Shown here piece after piece: positions 1-5,950 of a stretch of 9,143 nt of DNA. Made by a program: the position numbers and the translations under genes. The stretch covers positions 535,081 through 544,223 of the forward strand of contig CP070828.1 in assembly GCA_020344715.1 (NCBI GenBank), in the 5' to 3' direction. The DNA is from Candidatus Bathyarchaeota archaeon (lineage in GTDB: Archaea > Thermoproteota > Bathyarchaeia > Bathyarchaeales > Bathyarchaeaceae). Positions within the stretch are counted from its first letter, which is position 1, and the number at the start of each line of letters is the position of its first letter. Under the pieces are notes generated by a model. It was given only the letters and a program-made list of their open reading frames with translations, was not told the DNA's origin and did not search any database.

Positions 1-282
1 ACTACACCTTTTCTACTGCTTTCGGCAGCTTGCTACTACAAAGGTTCAGAGCGATTGCACAACTGGATGCTCAACAACAGATGGTTTGGAAACTACATCA
101 GAAACTATCAGGAAGGAAGGGGAATCCCGTTGAAGACTAAGATCTTTACTCTGACATTGTTATGGATAGTCATCAGCTATTCGACCGTTTTCATGCTGAA
201 CATTCTAGTCGTTCAGATGATCCTGGTCGGAATAGCGATTGGAGTGAGCATACATATAGTGACCTTGCCGACTCTTCACTAG
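1..282 (+). CDS. YbaN/DUF454 family small membrane protein (5' end missing)
   Basis: The open frame runs in from the left edge, giving 93 visible residues and a TAG stop. The first visible residues TTPFLLLSAACYYKGSERLH, then NNRWFGNYIRNYQEGRG and PLKTKI, match the conserved core of the DUF454 (YbaN) family. These are short inner-membrane proteins of about 120-130 residues whose function is unknown. Two hydrophobic segments follow the basic loop (about visible residues 48-70 and 72-88), consistent with a membrane hairpin. About 30 N-terminal residues, including the usual first hydrophobic stretch, should lie left of the window. The TTG at 55 is internal and not a real start, because conserved family sequence precedes it. 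The family assignment is firm from the motif; the role is unknown. Confidence 0.85.
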   Translation, partial: TTPFLLLSAACYYKGSERLHNWMLNNRWFGNYIRNYQEGRGIPLKTKIFTLTLLWIVISYSTVFMLNILVVQMILVGIAIGVSIHIVTLPTLH

Positions 283-682
283 ACGATAGATGGCTTGCGC
301 AATTTGAGCGCGCGTCCTATTGGCCTTGTAATCCTCAAGTTCGAAGCTTGTCCCCCGCGCGCAGCGTTGTTTGGCATTTCCCAGAAGATCCTGTGGGTCT
401 TCAGCACCGAGTTGAGTTGCACGCTCGTGACGAGTCAGACGATCAGCTTAAAAGACAGCGAGATTATTCTAGGAAGTACAGCTTTGGAGGTGTGGAACGT
501 ATGGGATTGGATCGAAACTTATCATATTACGGCGGCTTTTCAGATGATGAGTATCTAATCCTCGGAACACTCCGCGGCTGTAATGACAGAGAACGCTCAC
601 TGATGAACGCTCTTCTCTTTTTCTAAGTTTTGCGGTTCTTGTGGTCAGCATGAATTGCCATCAGGCACTCAAGTTCATCTAG
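283..682. other. Intergenic stretch without a confident gene; possible decayed coding sequence
   Basis: No reading frame here gives a recognisable protein. Two plus-strand frames stay open for a long way. One runs 283-558 and ends in residues such as LEVWNVWDWIETYHITAAFQ; the other is open to 626 but would have to start inside the DUF454 gene. Neither has a clear start with a ribosome binding site. The mixture of stop-free frames is compatible with a frameshifted remnant, but also with chance. No tRNA, hairpin terminator or long repeat was seen. Confidence 0.3.
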
Positions 683-850
683 ACGAGTTCTGAAGCTGCC
701 CAAGCGATTCCCGTGAACGCTTCATATTCTATCCAAGCCCTCAACGCTTCTTCAACTCTTGGCAACTCAGAACTTGGAAGTGGTCTTATAGCTCTTAAAG
801 ACGGCTTCCTTTACGCGTGCGGGGTGTTCTACGATAATCCTATAATCTAA
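683..850 (+). pseudogene. Possible gene fragment, 3' end of an unknown protein
   Basis: A stop-free frame of 55 codons ends at the TAA at 848-850. A GTG at 713 could start a 45-residue peptide, but no ribosome binding site precedes it. Its C-terminal part (GSGLIALKDGFLYACGVFYD) reads like a folded-protein fragment, perhaps a repeat-type strand pair. The frame is closed upstream by TAG at 680-682. It may be the tail of a frameshifted gene whose earlier parts lie in other frames between 283 and 680. No family was recognised, and chance cannot be excluded. Confidence 0.2.
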
Positions 851-872
851 ACCTGTGATCCATCTAATCGTT

Positions 873-880
873 GTTATAGA
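873..880 (+). promoter_or_regulatory. Weak TATA-like element for the TatD gene
   Basis: GTTATAGA lies about 38 bases before the ATG at 915. Archaeal transcription usually starts about 26 bases downstream of the TATA centre. That would place the start near 903 and leave a leader of about 12 bases. A second A/T-rich run (CTATAATCTAAA, near 838-851) is an alternative. Placement is uncertain. Confidence 0.25.
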
Positions 881-914
881 TCTGGTCGCAGAGGGCTGTC
901 AAGGAAGCGGTAAC

Positions 915-1679
915 ATGTTGGTTGACACTCATGCTCACCTTCAATGGGCAAGTTTTGACAAAGATCGGGAATACGTGATCCGTCGAGCAAGAGAAGTCGG
1001 CGTGGAATATATCGTGAACATCGGGTTTGATGTGGATGGGAGCAAGAAAGCTATTGAACTCGCTAAAAAACATGAAGGGCTTTATGCAACCGTAGGAGTT
1101 CACCCTCATAATGCTCGTCAGATGAACCCAACTGTATTGGGCAAGCTGAGAGAGCTCTGTGAAGATGAGAAGGTTGTGGCCGTCGGAGAGATCGGACTGG
1201 ACTACTATCGAAACCTGTCGCCCAGAGAAGCTCAGAAAAGAGCTTTTGAAGCCCAACTACTCCTCGCCGAAGAGCTAGCGTTGCCGGTTGTAATCCACGA
1301 CCGAGAAGCTCACGGAGATATTCTTGAAACGCTCTCAAAATTTGAAGGAAAGATAAACGGCGTAATGCATTGCTTCTCAGGAAGCAGAGAAATGGCTGAA
1401 CAATGTCTCAGGTCCGATTTCTACATATCGATCGCTGGACCCGTGACCTTTCCCGGCTCTCGGAAACTGCAGGAAATTGCGAAGTGGACCGACTTGAACC
1501 AGATTCTTCTCGAAACTGACAGCCCCTGGCTTGCCCCTCAAGACATCAGAGGAAAACGAAATGAACCTGCTTCACTTCCATCTATAGCCAAAAAAGTTGC
1601 CGAGCTCAGAATGATCTCTGTGGATGAGCTAGCTAGAGCAACAACGAGAAACGCCAGAACGATCTTTCAAATGCCCTAG
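915..1679 (+). CDS. TatD family metal-dependent hydrolase (putative DNase)
   Basis: A 254-residue amidohydrolase-fold protein of the TatD family, which are divalent-metal 3'-5' exonucleases acting on DNA (and RNA) in the cytoplasm. All family motifs are visible in order: DTHAHL at residues 4-9 (metal-binding His6 and His8), VGVHPHNA at 60-67, VGEIGLDYY at 90-98 (bridging Glu92), VVIHDREAHGD at 125-135 (His128), MHCFSG at 151-156 (His152), and ETDSPWLAP at 200-208 (Asp202). The length is normal for the family and nothing is missing. I chose ATG 915 because TatD proteins begin almost directly with the DTHAHL strand and AGGAAG lies 7 bases upstream. A GTG at 855 would add 20 non-family residues. 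The gene converges on the M28 peptidase gene. Nuclease activity is inferred from the family. Confidence 0.93.
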   Translation: MLVDTHAHLQWASFDKDREYVIRRAREVGVEYIVNIGFDVDGSKKAIELAKKHEGLYATVGVHPHNARQMNPTVLGKLRELCEDEKVVAVGEIGLDYYRNLSPREAQKRAFEAQLLLAEELALPVVIHDREAHGDILETLSKFEGKINGVMHCFSGSREMAEQCLRSDFYISIAGPVTFPGSRKLQEIAKWTDLNQILLETDSPWLAPQDIRGKRNEPASLPSIAKKVAELRMISVDELARATTRNARTIFQMP

Positions 1680-1697
1680 AGAGAACGACCAGCAGTT

Positions 1698-1726
1698 GGC
1701 GGGCACGCCCGAACGGGCTTGTCAAA
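1698..1726. terminator. Hairpin between convergent genes; possible bidirectional terminator
   Basis: The 61-base gap between the TatD stop and the M28 stop contains GCCC-GAAC-GGGC (1707-1718), a 4-base GC stem with a 4-base loop. On the plus strand it is followed by TT and, a few bases later, AAAA. Its position fits 3'-end formation for both genes, though archaeal termination usually relies on T-runs more than on hairpins and no long T-run is present. The local layout (GGCGGG, then CCC-NAAC-GGG, then TT and CAAA) resembles the repeat at 7039-7064. Confidence 0.3.
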
Positions 1727-1740
1727 ACGAGTCGGCGGTT

Positions 1741-3003
1741 TCAGTCGTGTGGCTTTCTTCTGATTCCAGAGTCTGCGAATCTCTTCTCCAACGCTTTGGC
1801 GATTTCTGAGGGGATCTCCTTCTCGAAGGGCAATTCCGCCGCCTTCGCGAGCCGCTCCAAGAATGTTTGGCTGATTTTCCCTGCAAGAGCGAAGGCGTCT
1901 GATCCACACCATCGGAGGTCTTCAAGTTCCGTGTGCATGATCTGAGCAGCACCTCCTGTGCGTGACAGCGAAATGGACGGCACCCCGTAAAAGGCTAGAG
2001 GCATGTGATCTGAACCTCCTCGGCCGAGTTCGCTGGTTATCTTGAGAGGTATCCCCAGCTCCTTCGCGGTAAAGCGCAGAAGCGATTTTAGATCTTCAGG
2101 TCCCAAAACCATGGCGTTCAACGTTCCCAACAATATTCCATGAACATCAAGGTTTAGGTAGAACCTCAGGTTTTCAACATGATTCGAGGTCTCCGCGTAG
2201 TTGAAGGACCCGCGTAGGCCAAGTTCCTCGGAGCCAAACGCTGCGAACCTCAAGGTGCGGTTTAGTTTTTCATGGGATAAGACACGAGCCAGCTCGAGAA
2301 CCACAGCCGTACCTGCGGCATTATCATGGGCTCCTACTACGGTTCTGACGGTGTCATAGTGCCCACCAACAAGGAGGTCTTCACCCTCAAGGGTTCCTGG
2401 CACGTCACCTGTCACGTTTTGGCTTCTTGCAGCTATCTGCTCCACTTCTGTGACGATTCTGAGCTTCTTTCCAGTCTTCAACACGCTTAGTACGTCGTCA
2501 TGAGCCATGGACACGGCTGGGATGTTCTGCTTTTTGGTCCATTCAGACCTGACGGATCGATAAATGGTGGGGGCCAGCGGAGTTTGAGAAGGGTAGATCA
2601 AGGCAAGAGGCTTGCTCTCAATAGCCTTGTGAAAATCTTTTTCGTAGAGAACTACGTTCAAAGCGGCAATCTTGTCTTCGATGGTCTCCAGGGCTTCTGG
2701 AGAGGTTGACTCTAGCATAATCACTTCGCCCTCAACGCCCTCCGGCGGGGTCGACAGCGAATTTCCTACCGCGGCACATTCGAGTTTCGTACCATCCGAA
2801 AGAGCAGCTTCCTCCTTCAAGATCCGACTTGTTTGAACTTCGAACTCTTCCATTCTGATGCTGGACAGTCCAAACTCTTCAAACCATGCCTGTATTTGCG
2901 CGGCGGCTCTACGTTCAGAATCCGTTCCTGATTCTCGGTTTCCGATATCTTTGGCAAGGTTTTCCATATACCGATACGCCGTTTGAGCGTCAAAGGATTT
3001 CAT
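1741..3003 (-). CDS. M28 family zinc metallopeptidase (aminopeptidase-like)
   Basis: A 420-residue protein with the complete di-zinc site of peptidase family M28: GGHYDTV at 213-219 (His215 ligand, Asp217 catalytic), GAHDNAAG at 224-231 (bridging Asp227), AFGSEELGLRGS at 255-266 (Glu259 general base, Glu260 ligand), LNLDVHG at 283-289 (Asp286), and QIMHTELEDL at 354-363 (His357). Residues about 70-190 form an insert between the N-terminal helices and the catalytic core, in the position of a PA-like domain. No signal peptide is visible, so the enzyme is probably cytoplasmic and degrades peptides. M28 enzymes mostly remove N-terminal residues, but carboxypeptidases and glutaminyl cyclases share the fold, so substrate specificity is open. 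The start ATG at 3003 has AAGGTGA 6 bases upstream. Confidence 0.93.
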   Translation of the reverse strand: MKSFDAQTAYRYMENLAKDIGNRESGTDSERRAAAQIQAWFEEFGLSSIRMEEFEVQTSRILKEEAALSDGTKLECAAVGNSLSTPPEGVEGEVIMLESTSPEALETIEDKIAALNVVLYEKDFHKAIESKPLALIYPSQTPLAPTIYRSVRSEWTKKQNIPAVSMAHDDVLSVLKTGKKLRIVTEVEQIAARSQNVTGDVPGTLEGEDLLVGGHYDTVRTVVGAHDNAAGTAVVLELARVLSHEKLNRTLRFAAFGSEELGLRGSFNYAETSNHVENLRFYLNLDVHGILLGTLNAMVLGPEDLKSLLRFTAKELGIPLKITSELGRGGSDHMPLAFYGVPSISLSRTGGAAQIMHTELEDLRWCGSDAFALAGKISQTFLERLAKAAELPFEKEIPSEIAKALEKRFADSGIRRKPHD

Positions 3004-3009
3004 CGAGAT

Positions 3010-3016
3010 TCACCTT
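3010..3016 (-). promoter_or_regulatory. Ribosome binding site of the M28 peptidase gene
   Basis: AAGGTGA on the minus strand, 6 bases before ATG 3003, matches the GGAGGTGA complement of the archaeal 16S rRNA 3' end and supports this start. It is the clearest binding site in the window. Confidence 0.55.
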
Positions 3017-3041
3017 TAGAGTAGAGGAAAACCCGTTTCTC

Positions 3042-3049
3042 ACTTAACG
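3042..3049 (-). promoter_or_regulatory. Weak TATA-like element upstream of the M28 gene
   Basis: CGTTAAGT on the minus strand lies about 42 bases before ATG 3003. A start about 26 bases downstream (near 3018) would leave a leader just long enough to hold the binding site at 3010-3016. If real, the peptidase has its own promoter in the 72-base gap after the glycosylase gene. Confidence 0.25.
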
Positions 3050-3075
3050 CTTTGCCTAACAAGCGCTTTTCGTCG

Positions 3076-3798
3076 TCACTTCGACCGTTCTCTAGTAGGT
3101 TCCCACGCGCAGATTTCATTGACAAAACACACGGGGCATTCTGGATCACGGGCTCTGCATACGAGCGCTCCAAAATCCATGAGGGCTTGATTAAAGATGT
3201 AGCCTTTTCCAGCAGGGATAATGATTTCAGCTACTTGCCAAATCCGTCTTTTCGCATAGGCATTATTGAGGTTGTCTCGGATGCCAAAGATGCGCGTGAT
3301 GATGCGCCGGACGTTGGTGTCGACAAGAGGCGCATCTTTGTGGAAAGCGAAACTAAGGATGGCACCAGCTGTATAACGTCCAATTCCGCGAAACGCCATG
3401 AGTTCCTCCAACCCACTCGGCAATTCACCATCAAACTTACTCACAACGAGTTTGGCAATCTGATGCAGCCTTTCTGGTCGAAAGTTGTAACCTAACGGTC
3501 GCCACAGCTGCTTTGCCTCTTCCAAGGGAGCTGACGCCAGCGCCTCGAAAGTCGGATAGGTCGCAAGCCACTCATGGTATTTTTCTATGACACGAGCGAC
3601 TTGAGTTTGGTGCAGCATCATTTCGGAAACAAGTATATGGTATGGATCTCTGGTATGACGCCAAGGTAGGTCCCGTCCACATTTGCCATACCACTGCAAC
3701 AACTTGCGTTGAAAAATAGGAATGCTCTCCTTTTGATGCCACTCTAAAACGCGGGCGTCGCGAGATATTCCGTCTTTTTGTCGTTGGTCGCTGTCCAT
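3076..3798 (-). CDS. MutY/Mig-type Fe-S DNA glycosylase
   Basis: A 240-residue enzyme of the endonuclease III superfamily that removes mispaired or damaged bases in base-excision repair. Visible: RDLPWRHTRDPY at 42-53; SEMMLHQTQVARV at 58-70, where Glu59 aligns with the MutY catalytic Glu; the helix-hairpin-helix FRGIGRYTAGAIL at 136-148; VDTNVRRI at 159-166 with catalytic Asp160; and the 4Fe-4S loop Cys214-X6-Cys221-X2-Cys224-X5-Cys230. QTQV and GRYTAGA favour adenine glycosylase. However, the protein ends right after the cluster and lacks the C-terminal NUDIX-like 8-oxoG sensor of bacterial MutY. In size, and in the FPWRHTRDPY-like and GLMDF-like segments, it recalls the archaeal G/T mismatch glycosylase Mig. 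The ATG at 3798 was chosen because CTTATTATC sits 28 bases upstream, fitting leaderless transcription. The frame stays open to 3948, but that extension shows no family similarity. Confidence 0.88.
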   Translation of the reverse strand: MDSDQRQKDGISRDARVLEWHQKESIPIFQRKLLQWYGKCGRDLPWRHTRDPYHILVSEMMLHQTQVARVIEKYHEWLATYPTFEALASAPLEEAKQLWRPLGYNFRPERLHQIAKLVVSKFDGELPSGLEELMAFRGIGRYTAGAILSFAFHKDAPLVDTNVRRIITRIFGIRDNLNNAYAKRRIWQVAEIIIPAGKGYIFNQALMDFGALVCRARDPECPVCFVNEICAWEPTRERSK

Positions 3799-3821
3799 AG
3801 AGGAAATCCACGTCCACTCAC

Positions 3822-3830
3822 GATAATAAG
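3822..3830 (-). promoter_or_regulatory. TATA box of the DNA glycosylase gene (leaderless start)
   Basis: CTTATTATC on the minus strand is centred 28 bases before ATG 3798, with purine-rich AGAAGGA just upstream as a possible BRE. No ribosome binding site precedes the ATG, as expected for a leaderless mRNA. This decides the start and gives the gene its own promoter. Confidence 0.45.
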
Positions 3831-3951
3831 TCCTTCTAGTGGTAGTCTGGAAGAATGATTCGCCGGTTGCCGATGAGAAACCATACGTAGAGAATCGACT
3901 GCGCGTGCGAGAATCTTCTGTTGTCCTCAGGGTCGAACCTAGGTGCATTGT

Positions 3952-4539
3952 CTATGTTGTTTTTTTGCCGTGAAATAGTTCGCTTCCTGCGCCAGGATAC
4001 GTGATTCTTTCTGATCTGGGAGTACGTGTCTTGACTTTGGGCCATTTGTCCGGAAGTGGTTCTGCGCCTTCTAGGGTCACTTCAGAAGGATTGACGTCTA
4101 CAAGAGTAGGGGTCTTTCTTATATCCCTCCCTTTAACGTTGACACTGAATTCGATTGGAATGCCGTTAGGATCGAATGAGTAGATCGAATGGATGAATCC
4201 GTGATCTATTACATCGGAGACATGGAACCCTGCGGCTTCAAGTCTATCTTTCAGTTCCCACAGCTCTTCTTCGCTTTCTAGTCCAAATGACACGTGGTCG
4301 AAAATGAAAGGACCTTTCACGGGTCTTCCGTGGTCTTTCTTAGGCATTGGGTTCACCTCTGACCATTCAAAAAAGGCCACCAAGTCTGTATCTGAAAGCT
4401 GGAAGAAATAGTGTCTGTATCCAGGTCTGCCCAATCCAGCTACCAGTCGCATGCCGAGTAGGTCTCTCCAGAAACGAATCGTTCTATCCATGTCGCCCGT
4501 GACCATCGCGAGATGATTCACGCCGTTGAACTTGACCAT
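3952..4539 (-). CDS. VOC superfamily metalloprotein (glyoxalase/dioxygenase-like)
   Basis: A 195-residue protein with two beta-alpha-beta-beta-beta modules of the vicinal oxygen chelate fold. Module 1 begins VNHLAMVTGDMDRTIRFW (residues 7-24) and ends at LVAFFEW (53-59). Module 2 begins FDHVSFGL (80-87) and ends DPNGIPIEFS (123-132). Likely metal ligands are His9, Glu58, His82 and Glu130. The family covers glyoxalase I, extradiol dioxygenases, epimerases and resistance proteins, and sequence alone does not choose between them. A proline-rich tail (133-195, with EGAEPLP and PGAGSELF) extends beyond the fold; similar tails occur in uncharacterised VOC proteins. I chose ATG 4539 because the family sequence starts four residues later, GTGA lies 5 bases upstream, and a TATA box fits. 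A longer frame to 4638 adds unrelated residues. Confidence 0.85.
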   Translation of the reverse strand: MVKFNGVNHLAMVTGDMDRTIRFWRDLLGMRLVAGLGRPGYRHYFFQLSDTDLVAFFEWSEVNPMPKKDHGRPVKGPFIFDHVSFGLESEEELWELKDRLEAAGFHVSDVIDHGFIHSIYSFDPNGIPIEFSVNVKGRDIRKTPTLVDVNPSEVTLEGAEPLPDKWPKVKTRTPRSERITYPGAGSELFHGKKTT

Positions 4540-4575
4540 CTCAATCACTTTAACAGTAATAGTTTTTTCAGCCAG

Positions 4576-4583
4576 ATTTAAAG
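4576..4583 (-). promoter_or_regulatory. TATA box of the VOC gene
   Basis: CTTTAAAT on the minus strand lies about 40 bases before ATG 4539. It predicts transcription from near 4552-4553 with a leader of about 13 bases that contains GTGA. It is one of the best TATA matches in the window and supports the shorter VOC start. Confidence 0.45.
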
Positions 4584-4709
4584 GGTTGCAGTGAAGGTGC
4601 GCAATGCGACGAAGGCGAATGGAGCAGGGGTCAAACACGTTGGTTCATTTTGGTGCATGGGATTTCACTATGATGGGTTACGTATGCGTTTGAGCTGCTG
4701 GAGGTTCGC

Positions 4710-5288
4710 TCATGCGTATCTCTCCTCGTTCCAAGGATCCGCCGTGTTGCTATATCCACGTTTCTCCCAGTAGCCCAATTCCTGTCTTTCAGTAAATCTC
4801 AGTTTCCTCACCCATTTGGCGCTCTTGTACGCATACTTCTTGGGAACTACTAACCGAAGTGGACCACCATGTTCTACCTTCAAGGGTTGGCCATCAAGTC
4901 GGTACGCCAAGAGCACATCATCTTCCAGCAAATTGTTGAGAGGCAGGCTCGTTGTGTAATCACCTTCTGCCACTACCGTTACGTACTTGGCCTCGTCCAA
5001 AGGTTTGACGAGATCATGGATGACTTTGAACGGAATGCCTTCCCACCTGTTGTCAAGTCGACTCCATCCTGTTACGCAGTGAAAATCGCTGATGTTCACG
5101 GTTTTTGGAAGGTTCAGAACCTCCGCATAGGTTAACTTCACTGCATTCTTTACAAGACCGTCGACGGTGAAGTCCCACGTCTTCGGGTCGAACGCAGGCA
5201 CGGAACCCATGTGCAAGACGGGAAACTTTGACGTGACCGTTTGGTTGGGGGGAATCCTTGCTTTCGTCTCATTCAAGCTGGTGCACAA
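4710..5288 (-). CDS. Sulfite oxidase/YedY-like molybdopterin-dependent oxidoreductase
   Basis: A 192-residue protein consisting of the oxidoreductase molybdopterin-binding domain (SUOX fold). Visible: PPNQTVTSKFPVLHMGSVP (13-31); WDFTVDGLV (38-46); DFHCVTGWSRLDNRWEGIP (68-86), with Cys71 as expected molybdenum ligand; EGDYTTSLPL (108-117); HGGPLRLVVPKKYAYKSAKW (140-159), which binds the cofactor; and the C-terminal GYWEKRGY and DPWNEERY. The dimerisation domain of true sulfite oxidases is absent, as in YedY/MsrP-like proteins, and no Tat signal is seen, so it is probably cytoplasmic. The substrate is unknown. The start is unclear: a TAG stop lies directly before the TTG at 5288, the only other early in-frame candidate is TTG 5276, and the first ATG (residue 27) would cut conserved sequence. 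The peroxiredoxin gene lies 86 bases upstream. Confidence 0.82.
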   Translation of the reverse strand: MCTSLNETKARIPPNQTVTSKFPVLHMGSVPAFDPKTWDFTVDGLVKNAVKLTYAEVLNLPKTVNISDFHCVTGWSRLDNRWEGIPFKVIHDLVKPLDEAKYVTVVAEGDYTTSLPLNNLLEDDVLLAYRLDGQPLKVEHGGPLRLVVPKKYAYKSAKWVRKLRFTERQELGYWEKRGYSNTADPWNEERYA

Positions 5289-5374
5289 CTACGGTGGTTG
5301 TTTCAAGAAGCGTGGTCATTTCGATTTGAGGGAGGCTTGACGTTTTGGAGTAAATTGCTTGAACGAGTGCTTTT

Positions 5375-5842
5375 TCATGCCTTTGACCCTTTCAGATCCA
5401 AGAGGCATACCTGCGCGTGGCCTTTTACCTTGACTTTTGGGTACACTTTTTTCACATTTCCTTTTTCGTCGATCAGGAATGTGGTTCGTTCGGTGCCCAT
5501 GAAGGTTCTGCCATACAGGCTTTTCTTCTTCCATACGCCGTAAAGGTCCAATGCTTTTCCTTCAGGATCGCTTAGCAATGTAAAAGGCAGGTCATGTTTT
5601 TGCTTGAACTTTTGATGAGATTTGATGCTGTCCTTGCTCACACCCAGTATGATGACGTTTTCCTTTTCAAACTCGTTGGCTATGTCTCGGAACTCGATAG
5701 CCTCGCGAGTGCAGCCTGGCGTTCCGTCTTTCGGGTAGAAATAGAGGACCACCTTCTTGCCTCGATAATCGCTCAACGACACTGCATTTCCATCATCTGC
5801 TTGCAGAGTGAAATCAGGTGCCTTTTCTCCTTCACGAACCAA
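5375..5842 (-). CDS. bcp: BCP/PrxQ-type peroxiredoxin
   Basis: A 155-residue thiol peroxidase of the bacterioferritin-comigratory protein (PrxQ) class, which reduces hydrogen peroxide and organic peroxides in the cytoplasm using thioredoxin-type donors. Visible: GEKAPDFTL (5-13); VVLYFYPKDGTPGCTREAIE (31-50), with peroxidatic Cys44 in the PxxxT/SxxC motif; FTLLSDPEGKALDLYGVW (87-104); and GTERTTFLID (116-125), with conserved Arg119. The usual resolving cysteine five residues after the peroxidatic one is Ile49 here. The only other cysteine is Cys146 near the C terminus, so this may be a one-Cys enzyme or use an atypical partner. The start is TTG 5842: an in-frame stop lies three codons upstream, GGCGTGAT is 5 bases away, and family sequence starts at once. 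Confidence 0.92.
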   Translation of the reverse strand: MVREGEKAPDFTLQADDGNAVSLSDYRGKKVVLYFYPKDGTPGCTREAIEFRDIANEFEKENVIILGVSKDSIKSHQKFKQKHDLPFTLLSDPEGKALDLYGVWKKKSLYGRTFMGTERTTFLIDEKGNVKKVYPKVKVKGHAQVCLLDLKGSKA

Positions 5843-5847
5843 GTCAG

Positions 5848-5855
5848 ATCACGCC
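5848..5855 (-). promoter_or_regulatory. Ribosome binding site deciding the TTG start of the peroxiredoxin
   Basis: GGCGTGAT on the minus strand, 5 bases before TTG 5842, resembles the GGAGGTGAT consensus. It supports use of the rare TTG start, as no ATG or GTG is available in frame after the stop at 5849-5851. Confidence 0.45.
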
Positions 5856-5880
5856 TTGCTTCGGAATTCGCAAGTTAAAC

Positions 5881-5888
5881 CTTAAAAG
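5881..5888 (-). promoter_or_regulatory. TATA box of the peroxiredoxin gene
   Basis: CTTTTAAG on the minus strand predicts a transcript start near 5859, giving a 17-base leader that holds the GGCGTGAT site. It forms the minus-strand half of the divergent promoter region 5843-5950. Confidence 0.45.
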
Positions 5889-5920
5889 CATATGTGACTG
5901 TGACCCAACAGCAACACGCA

Positions 5921-5928
5921 CTTAAATA
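5921..5928 (+). promoter_or_regulatory. TATA box of the membrane protein gene (leaderless start)
   Basis: CTTAAATA is centred 26-27 bases before ATG 5951, the spacing expected if transcription starts at the ATG itself. An ATG at 5933 is only 5 bases past this box and could not be on that transcript, so the box decides the start. Confidence 0.5.
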
Positions 5929-5950
5929 GCACATGCAACCACCACAAGGT

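Noticed and set aside
162..626. A 154-codon plus-strand open frame
   Set aside because: It starts inside the DUF454 gene in another frame, has no family features and no binding site. It looks like a shadow frame running into the gap.
855..914. A 20-residue N-terminal extension of TatD from GTG 855
   Set aside because: TatD proteins begin at the DTHAHL strand. The extra residues are not family-like, and ATG 915 has a nearby purine-rich site.
3025..3045. A further copy of the flanking repeat on the minus strand (AAACGGGTT)
   Set aside because: Only 9 bases match, which is reasonably likely by chance in 9 kb on two strands, and the rest of the repeat is absent.
3799..3948. A 50-residue N-terminal extension of the DNA glycosylase
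   Set aside because: The segment is Ser/Thr/Arg-rich without family similarity, and the TATA element at 3822-3830 lies within it and points to ATG 3798.
4540..4638. A 33-residue N-terminal extension of the VOC protein
   Set aside because: The best TATA box (4576-4583) lies inside the extension, and the conserved fold starts just after ATG 4539.
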